Source of the DNA: Tissierella creatinophila DSM 6911
GTDB taxonomy: Bacteria; Bacillota; Clostridia; Tissierellales; Tissierellaceae
Assembly (NCBI RefSeq): GCF_001940565.1
Contig: NZ_LTDM01000007.1
Location: 1 to 56,721 of the forward strand
Length of the DNA: 56,721 bases
Reading direction: 5' to 3'
Made by a program: the position numbers and the translations under genes. Below are positions 1-7,755 of the stretch, in pieces. Under the pieces are notes generated by a model, which was not told where the DNA came from, searched no databases, and was given only the letters and a program-made list of their open reading frames with translations. The stretch's first letter is position 1, and every line of letters begins with the position of its first letter.

Positions 1-127
1 TCAAGATAAGATTTCCCATCATCATTAGATGAGTAAGACTCCAGGAAGACCACCTGGTTGATAGGTCTCAGGTAGAAGGATAGCAATATCTGTAGCTTAG
101 AGATACTAATAAGTCGAGGACTTGACC
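1..127 (+). rRNA. 23S ribosomal RNA, 3' end (partial)
   Basis: The sequence up to about 127 matches the conserved 3' end of bacterial 23S rRNA, including the terminal GATACTAATAAGTCGAGGAC block. The gene starts before the window. The 3' end is placed by the usual end of this block and is uncertain by a few bases. It is the upstream part of an rrn operon that continues with the 5S gene. Confidence 0.93.
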
Positions 128-132
128 TATAA

Positions 133-228
133 TGACCTAACTTAACGAACGATAGTGATTTGAGTCAGGTCAGATGCAGTAGCACCAAATCTATGCGACC
201 GGTAGGAAGCAAATAGATTTGTGTAGCG
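133..228 (+). repeat. 96-bp rrn spacer repeat, copy A (23S-5S spacer)
   Basis: This 96-bp block recurs after the 5S gene at 388-483 with about ten differences and no gaps (around 90 percent identity). Both copies can fold: GACCT(A) near the start pairs with (T)AGGTC, and CAAATCTAT pairs with ATAGATTTG near the end. Placement on both sides of 5S suggests a role in rRNA processing or an ancient duplication; this is inference. Confidence 0.85.
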
Positions 229-266
229 GATGCGAATTAAATACTATCTATCATACTTTGTAGTTT

Positions 267-384
267 ATCTGGTAACAATAGCAAGAGGGACACACCTGTA
301 CCCATACCGAACACAGAAGTTAAGCCTCTTAACGCCGATGGTACTTGGATGGCAACGTCCTGGGAGAGTAGGAAGTCGCCAGAT
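267..384 (+). rRNA. rrf: 5S ribosomal RNA
   Basis: The segment carries the conserved 5S core CCGAACACAGAAGTTAAGC and the block GCCGATGGTACTTGG. ATCTGG at 267-272 pairs with CCAGAT at 379-384 to close helix I, giving a length near 118 nt, as expected. It lies 139 bp after the 23S 3' end and belongs to the same rrn operon. Confidence 0.95.
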
Positions 385-387
385 TAG

Positions 388-483
388 TGACCTAACTTAA
401 CGAACGATAGTGAGTTCTAGTAGGTCAGATGCGGTAGCACCAAATCTATGCGACCAATAGGGAGCAAATAGATTTGTGTAGCG
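388..483 (+). repeat. 96-bp rrn spacer repeat, copy B (after 5S)
   Basis: Second copy of the repeat at 133-228. It starts four bases after the 5S gene and ends just before the rrn terminator. The closing pair here is GACCTA/TAGGTC, one base pair longer than in copy A. See the entry for copy A. Confidence 0.85.
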
Positions 484-491
484 TACGTAAG

Positions 492-527
492 AAAAAACAC
501 CTTATCAAATTGATAAGGTGTTTTTTA
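492..527 (+). terminator. rrn operon terminator
   Basis: An 11-bp perfect inverted repeat CACCTTATCAA/TTGATAAGGTG (498-520) is preceded by A6 and followed by T6, the form of a strong intrinsic terminator closing the rRNA operon. Confidence 0.9.
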
Positions 528-583
528 TATGTCATAAGACAAACTCCCTTTCTAATATATTTATATATAGAAAGGGGATATTT

Positions 584-1657
584 ATGGAGAAAAATTGGAT
601 TAAGATAGCTGCTATCTACATAGGAACTGTAATAGGAGCAGGATTTGCATCTGGTAGGGAGATAGTAGAGTTTTTTGGAGTATATGGAGTAAAAGGATTG
701 TGGGGTATTTATATTGTTGGGGTACTATTTTCTATTCTAGGAAGTATGTTACTTCTAAAGGTTCATGATTATAAGATAAAAAGTCTAGATGAACTCTTAG
801 AAAGACTTTTTCCTAAAAAGATTAAAGTTTTAATTGATATACTCATAATAATATCTTTATATACAGGATTTTCTATTATGGTATCAGGTAGTGGTGCACT
901 ATTTAAAGAAAACTTGAATCTATCGTATAATATAGGTATAATTATAATGATAATATTCTCATTTATAGTCTTTTTATTTAGTTTAGAAGGATTTTCTACT
1001 GTAAATACCATTCTTGTACCACTTCTTATTATAGGGATCATATTTACATCACTCTACCTTAGTCGTGATGGTGGATATGATATAAGTGTTTTAGAGGGTG
1101 AGACTTTAACAGCTAAGGGTAATTTTATAACATCGTCAATTCTTTACTTTGGATCTAATTCACTTATAATCATAGTAGTATTTTCTTCTATACTACCTTT
1201 GATAGATAGCAAAAAAACAGCTATAATGGGTGGTATGGCAGGAGGGGTATTACTATTTTTATTAGCTATATCCTTAATAAAACCTATATTACTCTACTAT
1301 GAAGAGGTAAGTAATATGGATATACCTATGCTCTATATCTCTTCTTTAGTAGGCGAATTCTATAGAAAAATGTATTCTATAATACTTTGGATAGCTATGT
1401 TTACTACAGCACTTGCAAATGGTTTTGGATTTATAAATAAGTTTAAAATCAGAAGTAAATTTATGATTTTTTTATTTTGTATTTCTTCTATACCAATTGC
1501 AAGAATAGGTTTTTCAAATTTAGTATCTACAATATATCCTATATTTGGAGTCTTAGGATTTATAATGATATTGCTCATATTATTTACTAAACCAAATAAA
1601 AATAGTTCTATTATAAAAAATAAAAAAAATTTTCCTCATAGAGACTATAGTAATTAA
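584..1657 (+). CDS. YkvI-like multi-pass membrane protein
   Basis: A 357-aa very hydrophobic protein with about ten predicted membrane segments. It begins MEKNWIKIAAIYIGTVIGAG and continues GFASGREIVEFF, the conserved start of the Bacillus YkvI family, relatives of APC-type transporters. The substrate is unknown. The ATG at 584 is chosen over an in-frame ATG at 518 because AAAGGGG lies just before it and the 518 start falls inside the rrn terminator. Function is inferred only from the family. Confidence 0.85.
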   Translation: MEKNWIKIAAIYIGTVIGAGFASGREIVEFFGVYGVKGLWGIYIVGVLFSILGSMLLLKVHDYKIKSLDELLERLFPKKIKVLIDILIIISLYTGFSIMVSGSGALFKENLNLSYNIGIIIMIIFSFIVFLFSLEGFSTVNTILVPLLIIGIIFTSLYLSRDGGYDISVLEGETLTAKGNFITSSILYFGSNSLIIIVVFSSILPLIDSKKTAIMGGMAGGVLLFLLAISLIKPILLYYEEVSNMDIPMLYISSLVGEFYRKMYSIILWIAMFTTALANGFGFINKFKIRSKFMIFLFCISSIPIARIGFSNLVSTIYPIFGVLGFIMILLILFTKPNKNSSIIKNKKNFPHRDYSN

Positions 1658-1716
1658 GCGTGATATATTATACAATTAAATAATACACAAAGATAAAAAA
1701 AGAAATAGGTGAGAAT

Positions 1717-2805
1717 GTGGAAGATAAAAATATAAAATTACCTAAATCATTTAAGATATATTTGATGATACTTTTGGTATTAGCTGTTATCTTTATAAAT
1801 TCAGTCAGTCGCAACCAAATTTTTAGTACACTTAATTTATTTAGTAAACCACAAAAAGAATTAGAACTGGTAAATGGATTTGCTATAGATAAAGAAGTAG
1901 AAAAGATAGATATATTCAATAAAAAAGTTATTGTGTGGAAAGATAAAAACTTATCTTTTTTAGATTTCAATGGATTTGAAACCTTAAAGAAGAATTTTGA
2001 ATTTAAAGATGCAGATATAATTTTGGGAAAAGAAATTCTATATGTAATGGATAGATCTTCAGGAAGTTTATATCTATTAGATAAAACTGGTAAAACTATA
2101 GAGAGGTTAGATTTGAAGACTCCTTTTTCTAAATTAAAGGAAAAGGGAGAAAATATATATATCTATAGAAAAGATGGAGATAAAGAAAATGTAGACATAG
2201 TAGATAGAAAAGGTAATATTTTAAAAACTCATAAAGAAAAGATACCTATTTTGGATATAACAACGGGAAATAAAGATAGAAAGTATCTTGTATCAACACT
2301 TGATATAGATAAAAATCTTAAAAGTATAGTTAGCATCTATTCTATAGAGGGTAAAAATATAGGGAGCATAGAATTAAAAGATGAACTTGTAGTCTATAAT
2401 GAATTTATAGGAGATAAGATAATAATTGCAACTGAAAAAAACATTTATCTTTTAGAAGATGAAAAGATAAAGTGGGATAAAAAAATAGATAATTTAAAAG
2501 ATATAAAAGTAGTAAATAAAGATATATATGTCCTATATAATAATAAGTTTGAAACAATAGATTTAAAAGGAAATACTAAAGAAGAGGTAGTTTTAACTTT
2601 AGACTTAGAAAATATAAGATTTATAGAAGATAGTATATTACTCTTTGGTAAAAGAAATATACTTATGCCTCAAAAGAAGAAAGATATATTAAGTTTTAAA
2701 ACTAAAGAAGATATACTCGATTTAAAATACGATGATGGAAATCTACTTATACAAAAGCAAGGTAAAGTAGAAATATACAATATAAGAGAAAAGGGAGATA
2801 AATGA
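1717..2805 (+). CDS. Membrane-anchored beta-propeller-like protein of unknown function
   Basis: A 362-aa protein starting with GTG (AGGTGAG just upstream). One membrane anchor lies near residues 13-32; the rest is lysine- and isoleucine-rich with repeating blade-like strands (ILYVMD, NIYIYR, DIYVLYN), which looks like a PQQ/WD-type beta-propeller on the outer face of the membrane, similar in layout to DUF5711 proteins. It ends one base before yedF, so the two are very probably co-transcribed, which ties it loosely to selenium or sulfur handling. No enzymatic motif is seen. Confidence 0.7.
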   Translation: MEDKNIKLPKSFKIYLMILLVLAVIFINSVSRNQIFSTLNLFSKPQKELELVNGFAIDKEVEKIDIFNKKVIVWKDKNLSFLDFNGFETLKKNFEFKDADIILGKEILYVMDRSSGSLYLLDKTGKTIERLDLKTPFSKLKEKGENIYIYRKDGDKENVDIVDRKGNILKTHKEKIPILDITTGNKDRKYLVSTLDIDKNLKSIVSIYSIEGKNIGSIELKDELVVYNEFIGDKIIIATEKNIYLLEDEKIKWDKKIDNLKDIKVVNKDIYVLYNNKFETIDLKGNTKEEVVLTLDLENIRFIEDSILLFGKRNILMPQKKKDILSFKTKEDILDLKYDDGNLLIQKQGKVEIYNIREKGDK

Positions 2806-2806
2806 T

Positions 2807-3397
2807 ATGAATAAAGAAATTGATGCAAGAGCAATGGATTGTCCAAGACCTGTTATAATGACTAAAAAAGAATTAGATAATCTAAAAGAGGGAAGTATTA
2901 CAACTATAGTAGATAATGATGTAGCAAGAGAAAATGTGTCAAAACTTGTAGCAAGTATGGGTTATAACTTTAATGTAGAAGAAAAAGATGGAGACTTTTA
3001 TATAAATATAAATAAAGATGGTGAGATGGTAGAAGAAGTTAAAGAAGATAAAAAGCTTAAAAATATGACAATAGGTATTTCTTCAGATACCATGGGTAGT
3101 GGGGATGATACTTTAGGAAAGATTCTTATGAAAAGTTTTATATATACTGTTTCAGAAACAGAACCTTATCCATCTACTATAGTTTTCTATAATGGAGGTG
3201 TAAGACTTACAGTAGAAGGATCAGAAGTAATAGATGAACTGATAGCTCTAGAGGGAAAAGGTGTAGAGATAATATCTTGCGGAACATGTTTAGATTTTTT
3301 AGAGCTTAAAGAAAGATTAAAAGTAGGAAGTATATCAAATATGTACACTATATATGAAAAACTAAAAGATAAAGATTCAAATCTGATAATAGGATAG
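2807..3397 (+). CDS. yedF: Sulfurtransferase-like selenium metabolism protein YedF
   Basis: A 196-aa two-domain protein. The N-terminal TusA-like domain contains DARAMDCPRPVIMTKKEL with the family cysteine at residue 12; the C-terminal half is DsrE-like (TMGSGDDTLGKILMKSFIYT, then ISCGTCLDFL with two further cysteines). YedF proteins occur with selenium-utilisation genes and are thought to carry sulfur or selenium as a persulfide or perselenide. Here it sits directly before a DUF3343 gene, the usual partner. The selD and selA genes are not in the window. Confidence 0.92.
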   Translation: MNKEIDARAMDCPRPVIMTKKELDNLKEGSITTIVDNDVARENVSKLVASMGYNFNVEEKDGDFYININKDGEMVEEVKEDKKLKNMTIGISSDTMGSGDDTLGKILMKSFIYTVSETEPYPSTIVFYNGGVRLTVEGSEVIDELIALEGKGVEIISCGTCLDFLELKERLKVGSISNMYTIYEKLKDKDSNLIIG

Positions 3398-3406
3398 GAG
3401 ATAAAA

Positions 3407-3667
3407 ATGGAAGAATATGGACTTACAACATTTAAATCAACTCAATTTGCACTTCAAGGTGAAAGTATTCTTAAAGAAGAAAAAATAATATTTAAAACTA
3501 TACCAACACCAAGAGAAGTAAGCCAAAGTTGTGGACTTGCTCTTTTATTTGGAATTGATGATATAGAAGAGGTAAAGAATCTTATAGAAGAAAAAAGATT
3601 AAATATAGATGGATTATACAAATATACAAAAGAAAATCATAGAGCAAAGGCAGAAAAGATCCTTTAG
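3407..3667 (+). CDS. DUF3343 family putative Se/S carrier protein
   Basis: An 86-aa protein with the family core FKSTQFALQGESILKEE, then IPTPREVSQSCGLALLF. The conserved cysteine in SQSCGLAL is the likely carrier residue. DUF3343 proteins are small partners of YedF in selenium-using Clostridia. The gene starts nine bases after the yedF stop with a GGAG site, so it is in the same operon. Confidence 0.87.
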   Translation: MEEYGLTTFKSTQFALQGESILKEEKIIFKTIPTPREVSQSCGLALLFGIDDIEEVKNLIEEKRLNIDGLYKYTKENHRAKAEKIL

Positions 3668-3681
3668 TTTAGGAGGATATT

Positions 3682-4557
3682 ATGGAAAACATTAAAACTT
3701 ATCTTAAAAGCATGGTACAAAAAAATGCAGCTGAATTAAATGTAATAGAAAAACTTATAAAAGTAGTTATAATATTTGTAGTTATTTATATATTGACTAA
3801 AATAATTAATAAGATAATAAATAAGACTATAAAGTCCAAAAAAAATTATAATCTCTTAATAAACAATAAAAGAGCAACTACTCTTATAAATACACTTAAA
3901 AAGACTATAAACTATTTTTTAGTATTTGTAGGAGTAGTTATGGCTTTGGATTTATTTAATATAGATACAAAGTCAATAATAGCTACAGCAGGGATAGGGG
4001 GTCTTGCTATAGGTTTTGGTGCTCAGTCTCTAGTAAAAGACCTTATAACAGGTTTCTTTATACTTTTAGAAGACCAGTACTCCGTAGGAGAACTAATCCA
4101 AACAGAGGGATATGAGGGCATAGTAGAAGACTTAGGGGTTAGAGTTACAAAGCTTAGAGCATTTTCAGGTGAACTTCATATAATCCCAAATGGAAACATA
4201 AAAATAGTTACAAATAAGACTAGAGGAGCTATGAGAGCATTAGTTACTATGTCTATATCATATGAAGCAGATGTAAATAAAGCTATCAAAGTTTTGGAAG
4301 ATGTATGCGAAAAGATAAAGAATGATAATGATACAATAATAGAAGGCCCAACTGTTCTTGGTATTGTAAATCTAGGCCATTACAATGTAGATATAAATAT
4401 AGTAGCAAAGACAAATCCTATGGATCAGTGGGCTATTGAAAGAGAGATAAGAAAACGTTCAAAGGAAGCATTGGAAGAGGCAGGTATAGAAATACCTTAT
4501 CCAAAGAATGTAATACTGAGGGAAAAAGATGATAATAATTCTAATAAAAATATATAA
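3682..4557 (+). CDS. MscS-type small-conductance mechanosensitive channel
   Basis: A 291-aa inner-membrane channel that releases solutes on hypo-osmotic shock. Membrane segments lie near residues 22-42, 70-90 and 95-125; the pore helix shows GLAIGFGAQSLVKDLITG, typical of MscS, followed by the soluble beta and alpha/beta domains (VEDLGVRVTKLR, IPNGNI, PMDQWAIEREIRKR). Length matches the short MscS form. A strong AGGAGG precedes the ATG. It follows the selenium genes by 14 bp and may be read with them. Confidence 0.93.
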   Translation: MENIKTYLKSMVQKNAAELNVIEKLIKVVIIFVVIYILTKIINKIINKTIKSKKNYNLLINNKRATTLINTLKKTINYFLVFVGVVMALDLFNIDTKSIIATAGIGGLAIGFGAQSLVKDLITGFFILLEDQYSVGELIQTEGYEGIVEDLGVRVTKLRAFSGELHIIPNGNIKIVTNKTRGAMRALVTMSISYEADVNKAIKVLEDVCEKIKNDNDTIIEGPTVLGIVNLGHYNVDINIVAKTNPMDQWAIEREIRKRSKEALEEAGIEIPYPKNVILREKDDNNSNKNI

Positions 4558-4641
4558 AAATAACTGTTTTAACTTCTAATTTAGGGTAAAAGTATAGTGG
4601 GATAAATTACTCAACTAAATATAAATTGGAGGAGAACAATT

Positions 4642-5118
4642 ATGAAAAAAATATATGGAAGCTATCTAACTTCTACTAAAGCTAGAAAAGCTGTTGATGA
4701 ATTATTACAACAAGGATATACTAGAGATGAAATAAAAGTTGTTTCCAATAGTGATTTAGGCAGAGATTTAAACTATTTGGAAGATGATGTAGAAAAAGAT
4801 GACAGAAGTCTTTGGGAAAAGATAAAAGGTGCATTTACATTTGATGAATACGATGATGAATATTGGAATAAAGATTTAGATAGTAGTGAAAGAAGTCTTT
4901 TAGAAGGATATAGGACAAATCTTCAAGCAGGAGAAATTATAGTGCTTGTTGAAGAAGGGGCAAGTCTATATAGAGATACATTTAGAGATGGAGTACCTGA
5001 CTGGGATGAGAGAGAAAATGAATTTAATGAAGATCTAGAATATAATTCTCAAGTAAATGTAGATACAAGTAGGATTGATGAATCTAGCATAAATAATATG
5101 GATAAAGATAAACTATAA
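4642..5118 (+). CDS. YflT-domain general stress protein
   Basis: A 158-aa acidic protein. The N-terminus (YGSYLTSTKARKAVDELLQQ, then GYTRDEIKVVSN) matches the YflT/GsP17M 'heat-induced stress protein' domain, which has a ferredoxin-like fold. The C-terminal third is Asp/Glu/Asn-rich and probably disordered. The molecular function of the family is not known; in Bacillus it belongs to the general stress regulon. It has its own GGAGGAG site and a terminator follows, so it appears monocistronic. Confidence 0.8.
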   Translation: MKKIYGSYLTSTKARKAVDELLQQGYTRDEIKVVSNSDLGRDLNYLEDDVEKDDRSLWEKIKGAFTFDEYDDEYWNKDLDSSERSLLEGYRTNLQAGEIIVLVEEGASLYRDTFRDGVPDWDERENEFNEDLEYNSQVNVDTSRIDESSINNMDKDKL

Positions 5119-5128
5119 TAAAAACTAG

Positions 5129-5157
5129 AAGGAAGGCTATAAACGGCTTTCCTTTTG
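5129..5157 (+). terminator. Intrinsic terminator after the YflT-like gene
   Basis: AAGGAAGGCT (5129-5138) pairs with GGCTTTCCTT (5145-5154), ten pairs including two G-U wobbles, followed by a short T run. Confidence 0.7.
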
Positions 5158-5183
5158 TACATTAATTTAAAGGAGTGATACTT

Positions 5184-5414
5184 TTGATTTTACATTATAA
5201 AGCAGGAGACATAGTTACTTTAAAAAAAGGGCATCCATGCGGAGAAAATAAGTGGGAAATACTTAGAACAGGTGTTGATATAAAGCTCCAGTGTAAGGGA
5301 TGCGATAGACAGGTTTGGCTCTCTAGAATAGAATTTGAAAAAAGAGTTAGAAAGATATTGGTAGGAGAAAAATGGATATCTATAATCCATCACAAACCAG
5401 AAGAAGGGGAATAA
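5184..5414 (+). CDS. DUF951 family protein
   Basis: A 76-aa basic protein with the DUF951 signature: KAGDIVTLKKGHPCGENKW, then CKGCDRQVWLSR. The cysteine and histidine pattern (HPCG, CKGC) suggests a small zinc-binding, possibly nucleic-acid-binding fold. Family function is unknown; in many Firmicutes it lies near the origin or with mscS, as here. TTG at 5184 is chosen because AAAGGAG ends eight bases before it; a GTG at 5175 would overlap that site. Confidence 0.85.
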   Translation: MILHYKAGDIVTLKKGHPCGENKWEILRTGVDIKLQCKGCDRQVWLSRIEFEKRVRKILVGEKWISIIHHKPEEGE

Positions 5415-5531
5415 ATCTTATACGATAAACAGGTAAAATTAAAATTTATTGCACTCTTATTCTGATAGCAGATACAGGATACATAATAGAAATGATATAA
5501 TAAAAATAAAACTACTCATAGGAGGAAAAGG

Positions 5532-6692
5532 ATGAAAAACTTTGATTTTCAGATTCAAACTAGAATTATATTTGGTAAAGATACGTTGAAAAGTTTAGAA
5601 GAGGTTTTAAAAGATAAATATAAAAATATACTTATACACTACGGTGGTGGAAGTATAAAAAGATCTGGACTCTATGATGAGATTACTAGTATATTGGAAA
5701 AAATAAATGTAAACTATTATGAACTAGGAGGGGTAGAGCCAAATCCTAAACTTTCTTTAGTACAGGAAGGAATAGCAATATGTAAGGAAAAGAATATAGA
5801 CCTTATACTAGCAGTAGGCGGGGGAAGTGCTATAGACTCTGCAAAAGCTATAGGAATAGGTGCAAAATATGATGGTGATGTATGGGACTTTTTTACTGGT
5901 AAAGAAAAGATACAAGAAACCATTCCAGTTGGAGTAGTGCTTACGTTTCCAGCTACAGGAAGTGAGATGAGCACAGCAACTGTCGTAACAAAAGAAGAAG
6001 GATCCTATAAAAGGGGTGCAGGTGGAAATGTTGTAAGACCTGTATTTGCAATAATGGATCCAAAATATACCCTTACTCTTCCAGATGAACAGACATTTGC
6101 AGGAATTATGGATATTATTTCTCATATATTTGAAAGATACTTTACAAACACTCCTAATGTCGACTTTATAGATTCTTTAAGTGAAGGCGCTATGAAGAGT
6201 ATTATAAAGAATGCATATATATTAAAAAAAGATACGCAAAACTATCCCGCAAGAGCTGAGATAATGTTATCAGGAAGTATAGCTCATAACGATTTATTAG
6301 GCCTTGGAAGAGAAGATGATTGGGCAAGTCATGACATAGGTCATGAAATAAGTGCAATATATGGAACAACTCACGGAGTAACACTAGCTATAATATTCCC
6401 GGCTTGGATGAAATACGTCTATAGAGAAAATATAGATAGATTTGCACAGTTTGGTAGAGAAGTTTTTGGCGTAAAAGAAGATGATGATAGGGGAAAAATG
6501 GCAATAATGGCGATCGAAGAATTTGAAAACTTTTTAAAGAATATATCTCTTCCAACAAGACTTAGTGATATAGATATAGATGAAAAAAACTTTGAATTAA
6601 TGGCTACAAAGGCTACAGAAGCTGGACCACTTGGAAGTTTTAAAAAGTTATATAAAGAAGATGTACTGGAAATATATAAATTAGCTAAATAA
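5532..6692 (+). CDS. Iron-containing alcohol dehydrogenase, butanol dehydrogenase (BdhA/B) type
   Basis: A 386-aa group III alcohol dehydrogenase that reduces aldehydes to alcohols with NAD(P)H. The N-terminal nucleotide domain has YGGGSIKRSGLYDE and AVGGGSAIDSAKAI; the C-terminal domain provides the metal ligands in HDIGHEISAIYGTTHG and an upstream His in ISHIFERY. Length is exactly that of clostridial butanol dehydrogenases. It has its own AGGAGG site and a strong terminator, so it is monocistronic. The true substrate cannot be told from sequence. Confidence 0.93.
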   Translation: MKNFDFQIQTRIIFGKDTLKSLEEVLKDKYKNILIHYGGGSIKRSGLYDEITSILEKINVNYYELGGVEPNPKLSLVQEGIAICKEKNIDLILAVGGGSAIDSAKAIGIGAKYDGDVWDFFTGKEKIQETIPVGVVLTFPATGSEMSTATVVTKEEGSYKRGAGGNVVRPVFAIMDPKYTLTLPDEQTFAGIMDIISHIFERYFTNTPNVDFIDSLSEGAMKSIIKNAYILKKDTQNYPARAEIMLSGSIAHNDLLGLGREDDWASHDIGHEISAIYGTTHGVTLAIIFPAWMKYVYRENIDRFAQFGREVFGVKEDDDRGKMAIMAIEEFENFLKNISLPTRLSDIDIDEKNFELMATKATEAGPLGSFKKLYKEDVLEIYKLAK

Positions 6693-6710
6693 TTTAATAA
6701 GAATGTATAT

Positions 6711-6770
6711 ACTCCTCTTATAACAAACAGTTTAAATAATAAAAACTGTTTGTTATAAGAGGAGTGTTTT
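6711..6770 (+). terminator. Strong hairpin terminator after the alcohol dehydrogenase
   Basis: A perfect 23-bp inverted repeat (6711-6733 with 6743-6765) and a 9-nt A/T loop, followed by a short T tract. It separates the dehydrogenase from the phosphate operon. Confidence 0.85.
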
Positions 6771-6790
6771 TATAGAGAAATTTATAAAAA

Positions 6791-6845
6791 CTTTACATAG
6801 ATTTAACATATACCTCTTATAGATTTAACAAGTATGGGATATGAT
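6791..6845 (+). promoter_or_regulatory. Pho box and -10 element of the pst operon
   Basis: Four hexamers related to TTAACA lie at an 11-bp period: TTTACA (6792-6797), TTTAACA (6802-6808), a weak CTCTTA (about 6812-6817) and TTTAACA (6824-6830). TATGAT at 6840-6845 is a good -10 with no -35. This is the known layout of a PhoP/PhoB-activated promoter; the regulator itself is encoded at 10861. Confidence 0.8.
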
Positions 6846-6877
6846 TTATATAAAGATAATTTGAAAGGATGATAGTT

Positions 6878-7753
6878 TTGAAAAAGATAATTGTCTTAGG
6901 CTTATTTAGTATTGTAATCTTTTTATCACTTACAGGATGTGGGAATTCCACCAATAGTGATTTAAAGAATATAAATCTTGTAAGTAGAGAAGATGGTTCT
7001 GGAACTAGAAAAGCTTTCACAGAGCTTTTAGGGGTTTTAAAACAAGAAGAAAACGGAAATGAGATAGATCAAACCTATGAAGAAGCTATAATTCAAAATA
7101 CTACCAATTCCGTGATAAGGACTGTGGAAAGTGACGAAAATAGCATAGGATACATATCTATTGGATCGTTAAATAATACTGTTAAAGCTTTAAAGATTGA
7201 TGGAGTAGAAGCAACTCCTTCCCATGTAAAAGATGGTTCTTATAAAATTTCAAGACCGTTTAATATAGTCTACAGTAAGGATATAGATAATCTTACAAAA
7301 GATTTTATTGTTTTTCTATTATCTGATATAACTCAAGATATAGTAAAAGATATGGGGTATACTAGTGTAGATTCTAAAAATAAAGAATATAGTACTAAGA
7401 ATTTAAAGGGTAGTTTAGTAATTGCAGGTTCAACATCAGTAACCCCTGTTATGGAAAAAGCAGTTGAAAAGTATAAGGAGCTAAACCCTCTAGTTTCTAT
7501 AGAAATACAATCTACTGGTTCTTCAGCAGGTATTCAATCTGCTATAGAAGGAAGTGCCCATATAGGTATGTCATCTAGAGAACTAGATAAAGATGAAAAA
7601 GAAAACCTTCTATTTGAAGCTATAGCAATAGATGGAATAGCGGTAATTGTGAACACTAAAAATAGTTTAGACGATATAAAATTAGAAGATTTAAGAAAGA
7701 TTTATATAGGTCAAATAACATCTTGGGATAATCTTAAACAGAAAGAGGAGTAA
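6878..7753 (+). CDS. pstS: Phosphate-binding lipoprotein PstS, circularly permuted
   Basis: A 291-aa secreted lipoprotein: signal peptide residues 1-20, lipobox LTGC with Cys21. It captures phosphate for the PstCAB transporter. The two halves are in reverse order compared with standard PstS: SREDGSGTR (residues 36-44) and GYISIGSLNNTVKALKIDG come first, while the segment that usually opens the mature protein (GSTSVTPVMEKAVEKYKELN, ending IYIGQITSWDNL) is at residues 184-289. Start TTG 6878 is preferred over ATG 6869 because AAAGGA ends eight bases upstream and the signal peptide then starts MKKIIVLG. First gene of pstSCAB-phoU and the regulators. Confidence 0.88.
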   Translation: MKKIIVLGLFSIVIFLSLTGCGNSTNSDLKNINLVSREDGSGTRKAFTELLGVLKQEENGNEIDQTYEEAIIQNTTNSVIRTVESDENSIGYISIGSLNNTVKALKIDGVEATPSHVKDGSYKISRPFNIVYSKDIDNLTKDFIVFLLSDITQDIVKDMGYTSVDSKNKEYSTKNLKGSLVIAGSTSVTPVMEKAVEKYKELNPLVSIEIQSTGSSAGIQSAIEGSAHIGMSSRELDKDEKENLLFEAIAIDGIAVIVNTKNSLDDIKLEDLRKIYIGQITSWDNLKQKEE

Positions 7754-7755
7754 AT

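Noticed and set aside
769..1041. Many minus-strand frames inside plus-strand genes across the window
   Set aside because: They lie opposite strongly supported genes, lack ribosome-binding sites and show no family resemblance; they follow from the AT-rich codon use.
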